The notes beneath the pieces were generated by a model. That model did not search any database. It saw nothing but the letters and a program-made list of their open reading frames with translations, and was not told where the DNA came from. A stretch of DNA of 31,006 nt from RGIG5050 sp045636065 (GTDB lineage: Bacteria > Verrucomicrobiota > Kiritimatiellia > RFP12 > UBA1067): assembly GCA_045636065.1 (NCBI GenBank), contig JAZTWW010000016.1, positions 1 through 31,006 of the forward strand, written 5' to 3'. A program made the position numbers and the translations under genes. Below, in pieces: positions 7,747 to 23,975 of this stretch (within the stretch, counting starts at the first letter, position 1; each line of letters opens with the position of its first letter).

Positions 7747-8854
7747 GCTCCCTCACCTTTAGGACGCCTTCCGACGCCTTTATCGCCTCGATGTCAACCG
7801 GGCCTTCGGCAAGCGTGTAAGCGACATCGCCGCGCGCCTTGGTGACGCATTCCGTCGCGCCCGCGAGCGGGAGTGTCGCCGTCGCCAGGTGGCAGACGGC
7901 CACGCGGCGGGCCTTCTTCGCGCCGAGGCTGACGGCCGGATAGTTGACGGAATTCACGATATTGCCGTTCTCGATGAAATCCCTGATCTCGTCGGCCGCC
8001 ATCACGGCGCAGTTGTCCTCGGCCTCCTCCGTGGAGGCGCCGAGGTGCGGGATCACGATGACCCCGTCCTTCCCGGCCACGTTCGCGTTGGGGAAGTCGG
8101 TGACGTACTTGCGGACCCTGCCGTCCGCGAGGGCGGCGAGCATGTCGGCGTCGTTCACGAGGACGTCGCGCGCGCAGTTGACGACGATGACGCCCTTCTT
8201 CATCTGGGCGATCGCGGCGGCGTTCACCATGCCCTTGGTGGAATCGAGGGCGGGGACGTGTATCGTCACGAAATCGCTCACGGCGTAGAGGTCTTCGAGC
8301 TTGGTGACGAGCGTAGCTTCAGGTGAAATGTTCCAGGCGGCCTTGACGCTTATGAAAGGATCGTATCCGACGACCTTCATGCCGAGGGCGATCGCGGCGT
8401 TGGCGACCTTCTGGCCGATCGCGCCGAGGCCGATGACGCCAAGCGTCTTGCCCATTATCTCGGTGCCGGCGAAAGCCTTCTTGGCCTTCTCGGCCGACTT
8501 GGCGATGGCGGGATCGGAAGCGTTGTCCCTGACCCAGCCGATGCCGCCCGTGATGTCGCGCGAGGCGAGAAGCATGGCCGCTATGACGAGCTCCTTGACG
8601 CCGTTTGCGTTTGCGCCAGGGGTGTTGAAGACGACGATGCCCTTCTTCGCGTAGTCGGCGTGGGGGATGTTGTTGACGCCGGCGCCGGCGCGAGCCACGG
8701 CGACGAGGCTCTCCGGGGGAGTCATCTCGTCCATCTTGGCGCTTCTCACGAACGCGACGTCCGCCGCGGCGAAGTCGTCAACCTTAACGTATCCTTCACC
8801 GAGCCTGTCGAGGCCGACGGAGGCGATGGGGTTCAAGCATGCGTACTTTGTCAT
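7739..8854 (-). CDS. serA: D-3-phosphoglycerate dehydrogenase
   Basis: First step of serine synthesis: NAD-dependent oxidation of 3-phosphoglycerate. The 371 residues include the Rossmann motif GVIGLGAIG (139-147), Arg229 (NCARD) and His270 (PHLGAST), plus a short C-terminal domain ending GVLKVREL that resembles the last strand of an ACT-type domain. The segment expected to carry the catalytic Glu, comparable to DVFPTEP in E. coli SerA, reads TDFPNANVAG (252-261) and has no Glu. The start codon follows GGAAGGAAG. It has its own promoter and overlaps gspF by 8 bases, so serine synthesis and the secretion genes are probably co-transcribed. The family is certain, activity probable. Confidence 0.9.
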   Translation of the reverse strand: MTKYACLNPIASVGLDRLGEGYVKVDDFAAADVAFVRSAKMDEMTPPESLVAVARAGAGVNNIPHADYAKKGIVVFNTPGANANGVKELVIAAMLLASRDITGGIGWVRDNASDPAIAKSAEKAKKAFAGTEIMGKTLGVIGLGAIGQKVANAAIALGMKVVGYDPFISVKAAWNISPEATLVTKLEDLYAVSDFVTIHVPALDSTKGMVNAAAIAQMKKGVIVVNCARDVLVNDADMLAALADGRVRKYVTDFPNANVAGKDGVIVIPHLGASTEEAEDNCAVMAADEIRDFIENGNIVNSVNYPAVSLGAKKARRVAVCHLATATLPLAGATECVTKARGDVAYTLAEGPVDIEAIKASEGVLKVRELA

Positions 8855-8890
8855 TTCATCTTCCTTCCCTTAAGCGGAAATTGTCCCGAT

Positions 8891-8919
8891 ATTATACCAT
8901 AAAACTGCGCGTTTTTCCA
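8891..8919 (-). promoter_or_regulatory. Promoter upstream of serA and the gsp operon
   Basis: Minus strand: TGGAAA (8919-8914), a 17-base spacer, and TATAAT (8896-8891) with TGG directly before it (extended -10). The expected start near 8884 leaves a leader of about 30 bases before the serA ATG at 8854. The -35 box is weak; the extended -10 is strong. Confidence 0.7.
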
Positions 8920-8963
8920 TTCGCTTCTTGATTATTTTCGTGGTCCGCCGAAGGCGAAACAAG

Positions 8964-9539
8964 TCAGGGAGCGAAAGCGATGCGACCGCCGTCAAGGGAG
9001 GCGATGACGGCAAGCGATTCGATGCGTGCGCCAGGATTGCGCTCGAGGATCGCGTCCCTTCCGCCCTGGAACGCCTTCTCGACAAGGAATCCGAATCCCA
9101 GGGCGGCGGCGCCGGATTGCGATACGATATCGGCAAGCCCCACGGCCGCATTTCCGCAGGCGAGGAAATCATCTATGACGAGTATCCTCTCCCCCTTCGA
9201 AAGGCATTCCCTCGAAACGAAGATCGTATAGTCGCGCCCCTTCGTGAAAGAGCGGACCGTGCTGACGAAAGCACCGGACATCGTCTTGGGGACGGCCTTC
9301 TTGGCGAACACCACGGGAACGCGCATCAGATATCCGGTCAAAATGGCCGGCGCTATGCCGCTCGCCTCGACGGTGAGGATCTTGTCGATCCCAAGGCCGG
9401 CGAAAAGCCGCGCGAACTCCGCCGCGCAGCTGAACATGAGGCCGGGATCCATCTGGTGGTTTATGAAACCGTCCACCTTGAGAATGCCCCCCTCCAGGCA
9501 TTTCCCGTCTTTAAGGATCCTATCTTCAAGCTCTTTCAT
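8964..9539 (-). CDS. xpt: Xanthine phosphoribosyltransferase
   Basis: Purine salvage: xanthine plus PRPP to XMP. The 191-residue protein aligns along its whole length with Bacillus-type Xpt: LKVDGFINHQMDP near the N-terminus, VEASGIAPAILTG, the PRPP-binding VIDDFLACGNAA, and VEKAFQGGRD. I prefer the ATG at 9539 (MKELEDRI) over a TTG one codon upstream, because family members start there. It begins 12 bases after the HNH gene stop and is the last gene of the gltX-ilvD-HNH-xpt run. No purine riboswitch is visible because the gene has no leader of its own. Confidence 0.92.
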   Translation of the reverse strand: MKELEDRILKDGKCLEGGILKVDGFINHQMDPGLMFSCAAEFARLFAGLGIDKILTVEASGIAPAILTGYLMRVPVVFAKKAVPKTMSGAFVSTVRSFTKGRDYTIFVSRECLSKGERILVIDDFLACGNAAVGLADIVSQSGAAALGFGFLVEKAFQGGRDAILERNPGARIESLAVIASLDGGRIAFAP

Positions 9540-9551
9540 CAAGGCCCCGCA

Positions 9552-9848
9552 TCAGCCTTCCGGGAATAGATCCGAAAGGATCCTCTCCGCCGGAGTGTAG
9601 GCCTTCTTCTTCGCGTTGCAGTCCATGCAGCAAGGAACGCAGTTGCCGCGCGTCGAACGCCCGCCGCGCGCGACGGGGACGACATGGTCCATCGTCAGCG
9701 CGGCCGCGCCCACTTTCCTTCCGCAGTAGCGGCAGACGCCCTTTGCGATCTCGGCCTTCCACCAGGCGGTGGCCCTTAGTTCGCGGGCCTTGGCCCTCTC
9801 CCGCTTTACATGGGCGGGATCGGGCCTCAGATCGAGCCAGTCGTCCAT
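9552..9848 (-). CDS. Small HNH endonuclease family protein
   Basis: A 98-residue protein with a complete HNH/zinc layout: CRYC (39-42), then MDHVVPVARGG with the DH pair and Gly-Gly, then N and a second pair CCMDC, followed by N-A-K-K-K. The helical N-terminal third is rich in Arg and Lys. Such stand-alone HNH proteins are common in bacteria and their roles are mostly unknown; no restriction or phage genes lie nearby. It starts 1 base after the ilvD stop, so it is probably translated by coupling and is a stable part of this operon rather than a recent insertion. Confidence 0.85.
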   Translation of the reverse strand: MDDWLDLRPDPAHVKRERAKARELRATAWWKAEIAKGVCRYCGRKVGAAALTMDHVVPVARGGRSTRGNCVPCCMDCNAKKKAYTPAERILSDLFPEG

Positions 9849-9849
9849 G

Positions 9850-11517
9850 TCACTTCTTGAGGCTCGCCCCTGTGGAGGCGTTGCCCACCTGCGTCGCGTA
9901 CCTTTCGAGCCATCCGCCCTTGATGCGGGGCTTCCACGGTTTCATCGCCTTTCTGCGGCGGGCGATCTCGGCCTTGGCGAGCTTCACGTTGATGGAGCGC
10001 GCGGGGATGTCTATCGTTATCTCGTCGCCGTTCTTCACAAGGCCTATAAGCCCGCCCTCGGCCGCCTCAGGACTTACGTGCCCGACGCATGCGCCGTGGG
10101 TTGCGCCGCTGAAGCGCCCGTCGGTGATGAGAGCGACGTCATCCCCGAGCCCGGCGCCGATGATGTAGCTCGTGGGAGCAAGCATCTCCTGCATGCCCGG
10201 GCCGCCCTTCGGCCCCTCGTAGCGTATGACCACGACATGTCCCGGCTTCACCTTTCCGCCGAGGATCCCTTCGCAGGCCTCCTCCTGGGAATCGAAGCAT
10301 ATGGCCTTGCCGGTGAAGACCATCATCTTCGGGCTCACGCCACCTTTCTTCACGACGCTTCCGCGCTCGGCGAGATTGCCCCAGAGGACCGCAAGGCCGC
10401 CATCCTTCGAATAGGCGTTCTTGATGGTGCGGATCACATCGTCATCCTTTATCTCAGCCTTGGCGATCTGGGCGCCAAGCGTCTTTCCGGAGACGGTCGG
10501 GGCCTTCAGGTTGAGAAGCTTCCTCGGCAGGCGCTTCAAGATAGCCATGACGCCGCCCGCCCTGTCAAGGTCGCTCACGTGGTAGTGGCCGCTCGGCGCG
10601 AGCTTGCAGATGTAGGGGGTGCGCGCGGAGATCTCGTTCATGCGCTCAAGCGAGTAGTCCACGCCGGCCTCGCGCGCTATGGCGAGCGTATGGAGGACCG
10701 TGTTGGTGGAGCCGCCCATCGCCATGTCGAGGGTGAGCGCGTTGTCGAGCGATGCGGCGGTCACGAGATCGCGCGGGAGGGGACCGCCCTTCTTCGCCAT
10801 CTCGACGGCCCTGAAGGCCGCTTCGCGCCAGAGATCGCGCCGCTTCGGATCCGTCGCGAGGATGGAGCCGTTGCCCGGGAGCGCAAGCCCAAGCGCCTCG
10901 TAGAGGCAGTTCATGGAGTTTGCCGTGAACATCCCCGAGCAGCTGCCGCAGCCGGGGCAGCTAGTCTCGGCGACCTTCTCAAGGTCGTCTGCGCCGATCT
11001 TTCCGACGTTCTCCTCCGCGACGGCCTCGAAGACGGTGTTGAGATCCGAGTCGGTCCCCTTGAGGGGATGGTGGCCGGGGGCCATGGGGCCGCCTGAGGC
11101 GAAGATCGTGGGGATGTTGACTCTCAAGGCCCCAAGGAGCATCCCGGGGACGATCTTGTCGCAGTTTGGTATGCAGACCATCGCATCGAAGCAGTGCGCC
11201 CGCGCGACCGTCTCGACGCTATCGGCGATGAGTTCGCGGCTCGGCAGCGAGAACTTCATGCCGCTGTGGGCCATGGCGATGCCGTCGCACACGGCGATCG
11301 TGTTGAACTCCATCGGCACGCCGCCCGCCTCGACGATGCACTTCTTCACCCACTCGCCGACGCCGTTGAGGTGGCAGTGCCCCGGCACGAACGACTCGTA
11401 GCTGTTGCAGATTCCGATGAACGGCTTGTCCATGTCGCTGCGCTTTAGGCCCGTAGCGTAGAATAGGCTCCTGTGCGGAGCGCGCTCCTTGCCCTTCTTG
11501 ACCTGGTCTGAAATCAT
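9850..11517 (-). CDS. ilvD: Dihydroxy-acid dehydratase
   Basis: Iron-sulfur enzyme of valine, leucine and isoleucine synthesis, dehydrating 2,3-dihydroxy-3-methyl acids to 2-keto acids. The 555-residue length is normal. Cluster ligands are visible at Cys48 (VPGHC), Cys119 (NCDK) and Cys193 (within CPGCGSCSGM, 187-196), in the three-cysteine spacing seen in the family. MAMGGSTNTVLH and the C-terminal DGRFSGATHG are typical. The start follows AAGAGG and lies 15 bases after gltX. There is no leader-peptide attenuator; it is probably expressed from the gltX promoter. Confidence 0.96.
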   Translation of the reverse strand: MISDQVKKGKERAPHRSLFYATGLKRSDMDKPFIGICNSYESFVPGHCHLNGVGEWVKKCIVEAGGVPMEFNTIAVCDGIAMAHSGMKFSLPSRELIADSVETVARAHCFDAMVCIPNCDKIVPGMLLGALRVNIPTIFASGGPMAPGHHPLKGTDSDLNTVFEAVAEENVGKIGADDLEKVAETSCPGCGSCSGMFTANSMNCLYEALGLALPGNGSILATDPKRRDLWREAAFRAVEMAKKGGPLPRDLVTAASLDNALTLDMAMGGSTNTVLHTLAIAREAGVDYSLERMNEISARTPYICKLAPSGHYHVSDLDRAGGVMAILKRLPRKLLNLKAPTVSGKTLGAQIAKAEIKDDDVIRTIKNAYSKDGGLAVLWGNLAERGSVVKKGGVSPKMMVFTGKAICFDSQEEACEGILGGKVKPGHVVVIRYEGPKGGPGMQEMLAPTSYIIGAGLGDDVALITDGRFSGATHGACVGHVSPEAAEGGLIGLVKNGDEITIDIPARSINVKLAKAEIARRRKAMKPWKPRIKGGWLERYATQVGNASTGASLKK

Positions 11518-11532
11518 GGGATCCTCTTTCCT

Positions 11533-12849
11533 TTACTGAAGCGATGAAGCGGCCTTCCTGAGGCGCTCGACGGTCTTTCCGCGGCCGAGGAGCTCGACCA
11601 TCTCGAATAGGCCCGGACCTTCGCCGCGCCCCGATACGGCAACGCGGATCGGATGGACCCACGGACCCATCCCCTGGCCCTGGGAAAGCTCCTTTACCAT
11701 GGCCTCGCCGGCCGCCGCCGTGAACGGCTCGAGCTTCGAGAACCTCTCCGCCATGTCCAGAAGGACCTCCTTTACCCCAGGCTTCATGAGCCTCTTCTGG
11801 ACGGCCTTTTCATCCACCGGGAAATCGTCGGTGAAGAAGAAGGAGCAGTTTCCGGGGATGTCGTTCCAGAACTTCGTGCGAATCTGGAGCTGATCGACGA
11901 GGAGATCGAGATTGAAGCCTTCCGGCACCTTGAGGCCGGCGGCATCCAGGCGCTTCAAAAGCTCTGCGCGGTATTCGGCCTTGGGTGCGCGGCGTATGTA
12001 TTCGCCGTTCATCCACTGGAGCTTTTTGAGGTCGAACTTGGCCGCCGTGACGTGGCAGCCGGCGATGTCAAATAGCTCGATCATCTCCTTGCGCGTCAGC
12101 ACCTCGCGCTCGTCGCCCGGATTCCAGCCGAGCAGCAGGAGGTAGTTGAAAAGCGCCTCGGGGAGATACCCCTCCTCGCGGAACTCGCCGACGAACGCCG
12201 CGCCGTCGCGCTTGGAGTACGGCTTGCCCTGCTGGTTCACGATCATAGGCAGATGGCCGTACTTAGGTGGCTCGGCCCCGAGGGCCTTGAAAAGCTCGAT
12301 GTGCTTGAAGGTGTTCTCGACGTGGTCGTCGCCCCTTATGACGTGCGTCACCCTCTGGTCGATGTCGTCGACGACGTTCGCGATGTGGAATATGGGAGAG
12401 CCGTCGCTTCTGACGATGGCGAAATCGGGTACGTCCTCGGCCTTCTTCTCCATGTGGCCCTTCACGAGATCGTCGTACGCGATGATGCCTTCCTTGGGCA
12501 TCCTGAACATGACGACCTCGCCGGTCTTTCCGTCGCGCGAGGTCTTCTCCATCCTGTATGCGCGGCCTTCCTTCAAGAGCTTCTCGACGCAGTCCAAGTG
12601 GCGCGAGGCGTTCTTCGTCTGGTAGAAGACGGGCTCGTCGTAGTCGAGGCCGAGCCATTCCATGCACTCCATGAGAACCCGGATGGCCTCGGGCGTCGAC
12701 CGTTCCAGATCGGTATCCTCCACCCTGAGGAGGAATTTGCCGCCCGTGTGGCGCGCGTAGAGCCAGTTGAATATGGCTGCTCGTATGTTGCCGATGTGCA
12801 CCTTCCCCGTTGGCGAGGGTGCGAACCTTACGCGAATCTCGTCCATCAT
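11533..12849 (-). CDS. gltX: Glutamyl-tRNA synthetase
   Basis: Charges tRNA-Glu with glutamate. Class I signature PSPTGKVHIGN (11-21) is present, and the KMSKS-type loop reads KPYSKRDG (209-216), a form I associate with PVC-group and chlamydial enzymes. The 438 residues are slightly shorter than the usual 465-490. The zinc-binding cysteines of the E. coli enzyme are not present in the segment after residue 85. Two ATGs stand in tandem (12849 and 12846); a CGGAG lies just upstream and fits either. First gene of the gltX-ilvD-HNH-xpt run, with a consensus promoter about 55 bases ahead. Confidence 0.95.
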   Translation of the reverse strand: MMDEIRVRFAPSPTGKVHIGNIRAAIFNWLYARHTGGKFLLRVEDTDLERSTPEAIRVLMECMEWLGLDYDEPVFYQTKNASRHLDCVEKLLKEGRAYRMEKTSRDGKTGEVVMFRMPKEGIIAYDDLVKGHMEKKAEDVPDFAIVRSDGSPIFHIANVVDDIDQRVTHVIRGDDHVENTFKHIELFKALGAEPPKYGHLPMIVNQQGKPYSKRDGAAFVGEFREEGYLPEALFNYLLLLGWNPGDEREVLTRKEMIELFDIAGCHVTAAKFDLKKLQWMNGEYIRRAPKAEYRAELLKRLDAAGLKVPEGFNLDLLVDQLQIRTKFWNDIPGNCSFFFTDDFPVDEKAVQKRLMKPGVKEVLLDMAERFSKLEPFTAAAGEAMVKELSQGQGMGPWVHPIRVAVSGRGEGPGLFEMVELLGRGKTVERLRKAASSLQ

Positions 12850-12911
12850 CGTCTCCGAACCTTTGATTCCCTTTTTCCTGTATCCGTTCTCGCGGCTGAC
12901 GCCAAAGTGGA

Positions 12912-12940
12912 ATTATACCACATCCATCAGCCCGTTGCAA
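12912..12940 (-). promoter_or_regulatory. Promoter of the gltX-ilvD-HNH-xpt run
   Basis: Minus strand: TTGCAA (12940-12935), a 17-base spacer, and TATAAT (12917-12912) with TGTGG immediately before it (extended -10). The expected start near 12905 gives a leader of about 55 bases before the gltX ATG. Confidence 0.8.
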
Positions 12941-12966
12941 GCTTGGTATGCGCGATCCGGCAACGG

Positions 12967-13001
12967 AAACGGCTCCCTGCCTAGAGGGCGGGGAGCCGTT
13001 T
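12967..13001 (-). terminator. Terminator hairpin after pckG
   Basis: AAACGGCTCCC (12967-12977) pairs perfectly over 11 bp with GGGAGCCGTTT (12991-13001), enclosing a 13-base loop. It lies 37 bases after the pckG stop and just before the gltX promoter. The U-tract on the minus strand is short (part of the stem), but position and stability support termination. Confidence 0.75.
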
Positions 13002-13037
13002 CGTGCGCGGAGAAGCCTCCGCGGCAGCCAATCAACA

Positions 13038-14981
13038 TCACTTGTTGAGGGCTGCGGTTATCTCGGCGAGCTTGGCGCGAAGAGCCTGCGGCACGCGGCG
13101 TGCCTTGAGGTTCTCCTCCTTGGAGCCCTTGGAGGCCTTCTTGTCATACTCGTCATAGCTGGCGGCGATCGTCTCGATCTCCTTCTTCCAGCCCTCGACG
13201 TCAACCGTGAGGATCTGCTCGAGGAGCTTGGGTTCGACCTTGAACTTGCCCACGTTGTTGGAGAGGTCGATGTCCTCGGCGAGAGGAAGGTTGCCGATCG
13301 CCGTCTCGTTGGCGCCGACCTTGCCCTCGATACGGTCGCAGATCCACTTGAGGACGCGGCTGTTGTCGCCGAAGCCCGGCCACATGAACTCGCCCTCGGG
13401 GGTCTTGCGGAACCAGTTCACGAAGTAGACCTTGGGGAGTTTCGTCGGATCGGGGCTGGTGCGCTCCATCTCAAGCCAGTGCTGGAAGTAGTCGCACACG
13501 TTGTATCCGAAGAACGGAAGCATCGCCATCGGGTCGCGGCGGACCTGGCCGATCTTGTCGGAGATGACGGCGGCGGTGATTTCGGAGCCCGCGGCGGAGC
13601 CCATGAACACGCCATGCGTCCAGTCCTTGGCCTCGTTCACCAGCGGGACCGCCGAAGGACGGCGGCCGCCGAAGAGGATCGCGTCAATCGGCACGCCCGT
13701 CTTCTTGCCTTCGAACTTGCCGTTGAATCCGTCCTTGTCGAGAACGGGGCAGTTCACGGCGGGAGCCGTGAGGCGGCTGTTCTTGTGGGCGGCGACATAG
13801 CCGGAGGCCTTGATCTCGGCCTTCGTCATGCCAGGCTTCGGACCCATGCGCTTGGGATCGTCGGCGCAACGGTAGCAGGGGTTGCCCTTCCAGTCGATGC
13901 CCTCTTCAGGAGCGTCGACACCCATATCCTCCCACCAGATGTCGCCGTCGGGCGTAAGGACGACGTTCGTGAAGATCGTGCCCTTCTTGCAGCTCTCGAG
14001 AGCGTTGGGGTTGGAGTCGGTGCTGGTGCCGGGAGCGACGCCGAAGAAGCCGTTCTCGGGGTTGATCGCGTAGAGACGGCCGTCCTCGCCAGGCTTGAGC
14101 CATGCGATATCGTCGCCGATCGTCTCGAGCTTCCAGCCGGGGAGCTTGGGAAGCATCATCGCGAGGTTGGTCTTGCCGCAGGCAGACGGGAACGCCGCCG
14201 TGACGTGGTAGACCTTGTTCTCAGGCGAGGTGAGCTTGAGGATGAGCATGTGCTCTGCCATCCAGCCCTCGTCCTTGGCGAGCTTGGAGGCGATGCGAAG
14301 CGCGAAGCACTTCTTGCCCAAGAGGGCGTTGCCGCCGTAGCCGGAACCGAAGCTCCAGATCTCTCCATCCTCGGGGAACTGCGTGATGTACTTCTTGTCC
14401 ATCGGGGCGCAGGGCCAAGCGACATCCTTCTGCCCCTTCTTGAGCGGGGCGCCGACGGAGTGGATGCAGGGAACGAACTCGCCGTCCTTGCCGAGCTTGG
14501 CGAGAACCTTGTCGCCCGTCCTGGTCATGATGTCCATGTTGACGACGACGTACGGCGAGTCGGTGATCTCAATGCCGAACTTGGTGATCGGGTTGTCGAT
14601 CGGACCCATCGCGAACGGAATGACGTACATCGTGCGGCCGACCATCGAGCCCTTGTAGAGCTTCTCGAGAGTCTTCTTCATCTGGACGGGATCCATCCAG
14701 TTGTTCGTGGGGCCGGCGTCGACCTCACGCTGGGAGCAGATGAACGTGCGCCCTTCGACGCGCGCGACATCGGACTCGTGCGAGCGGGCGAGGTAGCACC
14801 CGGGACGCTTCTTCTGGTTGAGCTTGATGAACTGGCCCTTCTTGACCATCATCTCGCAGAGAGCCTCGTGCTCCTTCTTGTCGCCGTGGATCACCACAAC
14901 CTTGTCGGGGTTGCAGAGAGCCACCCACTTGTCCACCCACGCCTGTACCTTGGCGTTTTCGAACTTCGGCGCTTTTGCCAT
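13038..14981 (-). CDS. pckG: Phosphoenolpyruvate carboxykinase (GTP)
   Basis: Interconverts oxaloacetate and phosphoenolpyruvate using GTP/GDP. In fermentative bacteria it can run toward oxaloacetate and succinate. The 647-residue length is normal for the GTP class. FPSACGKTN (264-272) carries the P-loop and the mobile-loop Cys268. FGSGYGGNALLGKK (211-224) and the GTP-type C-terminal FVNWFRK block are present. A good AAAGGAG precedes the ATG. It lies 41 bases after rpoC with no clear terminator or promoter between, so it may be partly co-transcribed with rpoBC, an unusual partner. A strong hairpin ends the unit. Confidence 0.96.
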   Translation of the reverse strand: MAKAPKFENAKVQAWVDKWVALCNPDKVVVIHGDKKEHEALCEMMVKKGQFIKLNQKKRPGCYLARSHESDVARVEGRTFICSQREVDAGPTNNWMDPVQMKKTLEKLYKGSMVGRTMYVIPFAMGPIDNPITKFGIEITDSPYVVVNMDIMTRTGDKVLAKLGKDGEFVPCIHSVGAPLKKGQKDVAWPCAPMDKKYITQFPEDGEIWSFGSGYGGNALLGKKCFALRIASKLAKDEGWMAEHMLILKLTSPENKVYHVTAAFPSACGKTNLAMMLPKLPGWKLETIGDDIAWLKPGEDGRLYAINPENGFFGVAPGTSTDSNPNALESCKKGTIFTNVVLTPDGDIWWEDMGVDAPEEGIDWKGNPCYRCADDPKRMGPKPGMTKAEIKASGYVAAHKNSRLTAPAVNCPVLDKDGFNGKFEGKKTGVPIDAILFGGRRPSAVPLVNEAKDWTHGVFMGSAAGSEITAAVISDKIGQVRRDPMAMLPFFGYNVCDYFQHWLEMERTSPDPTKLPKVYFVNWFRKTPEGEFMWPGFGDNSRVLKWICDRIEGKVGANETAIGNLPLAEDIDLSNNVGKFKVEPKLLEQILTVDVEGWKKEIETIAASYDEYDKKASKGSKEENLKARRVPQALRAKLAEITAALNK

Positions 14982-15022
14982 GTCATTACTCCTTTGTTTG
15001 TGCCGTTTAAGGCGTTTTAAAC

Positions 15023-19399
<4,377 letters not shown>

Positions 19400-19420
19400 C
19401 TTAAAGCTAGCTCCTTGAAA

Positions 19421-23347
<3,927 letters not shown>

Positions 23348-23360
23348 GTACTTACCTTCC

Positions 23361-23387
23361 AAAAATGTGCCGGAACGGCACGTTTTT
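23361..23387 (-). promoter_or_regulatory. Hairpin in the rpoB leader (candidate attenuator)
   Basis: GTGCCG (23367-23372) and CGGCAC (23376-23381) pair around a GAA loop. They are flanked by a T-G pair and then A5 against T5, giving a stem of up to 12 bp with a U-tract on the minus strand. It lies between the rpoB promoter and the rpoB Shine-Dalgarno (GGAAGG immediately follows the U-tract), so it could act as an attenuator or control ribosome access. Confidence 0.6.
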
Positions 23388-23467
23388 ACGACTTAAATTG
23401 ACTTAATCCGCGAATGAAGTCCGGTAAGCGGCCGGTTTGTTAACTGTTTCGGCGGAACGAAAGTGGT

Positions 23468-23496
23468 AGTATACTATAATTTTTCGCGAAAATCAA
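23468..23496 (-). promoter_or_regulatory. Promoter of rpoB-rpoC
   Basis: Minus strand: TTGATT (23496-23491), a 17-base spacer, and TATACT (23473-23468). The start would be near 23461, leaving a leader of about 114 bases before the rpoB ATG that contains the hairpin at 23361-23387. AGTATACT overlapping the -10 box is palindromic. Confidence 0.65.
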
Positions 23497-23498
23497 GC

Positions 23499-23516
23499 CG
23501 GATTTTCAAAAATCCG
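23499..23516 (-). terminator. Hairpin after dtd, probable terminator
   Basis: CGGATTTT (23499-23506) is perfectly complementary to AAAATCCG (23509-23516) with only CA between, so the stem is effectively 7 bp with a 4-base loop. It starts 4 bases past the dtd stop. The following minus-strand bases (GCTTGATTTTCG) are T-rich and also contain the rpoB -35 box. Confidence 0.5.
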
Positions 23517-23520
23517 CAAA

Positions 23521-23973
23521 TTACCTGTTTTCCGAAAGCAATTCGATGGAAACGGGGCCATCGTTGACGAGATGGACTTTCATGTCTGCGCCGAAGCGGC
23601 CGGTTCCAACACGGCCGGGGCCAAGGATCACCTTGAGCCTTGCGACTACAGCCTCGTAGAGGGGCTCGGCGACCGGCCCCGGGGCGGCGGACGAGAACCC
23701 CGGCCTTCTTCCGTGCTGAGTGTCGGCATAGAGGGTGAACTGCGAAACGACTATCACGCTTCCGCCGATCTCCTCGAGGGAGCGGTTCATGTGCCCGCCT
23801 TCGTCCTCGAAGAGCCTCAAGACGGGTATGCGCGAGGCTATCCACTCCGCCTCCCGGAGCGTATCGGAATGCGTAACCCCGAGAAGGACAAGATACCCCT
23901 TCCCTATCCGCGCCACCTCCTCGCCGTCAATGACGACGCCCGCCTCGCTTACGCGCTGGAGCCACGCCTTCAT
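23521..23973 (-). CDS. dtd: D-aminoacyl-tRNA deacylase
   Basis: Hydrolyses D-amino acids mischarged onto tRNA. The 150-residue length is typical. The active-site motifs are SQFTLYAD (about 97-104) and NDGPVSIEL (137-145). The latter carries Ser where many homologues have Thr after GPV. The start MKAWLQRVSEAGVVIDG matches the family N-terminus. It begins 2 bases after the coiled-coil gene stop and ends the gmk-coaC-coiled-coil-dtd run. Confidence 0.95.
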   Translation of the reverse strand: MKAWLQRVSEAGVVIDGEEVARIGKGYLVLLGVTHSDTLREAEWIASRIPVLRLFEDEGGHMNRSLEEIGGSVIVVSQFTLYADTQHGRRPGFSSAAPGPVAEPLYEAVVARLKVILGPGRVGTGRFGADMKVHLVNDGPVSIELLSENR

Positions 23974-23975
23974 CT

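Noticed and set aside
14982..15022. GTTTAA...TTAAAC inverted repeat between rpoC and pckG as a terminator
   Set aside because: Stem of only 6 AT-rich base pairs and no U-tract; too weak to call.
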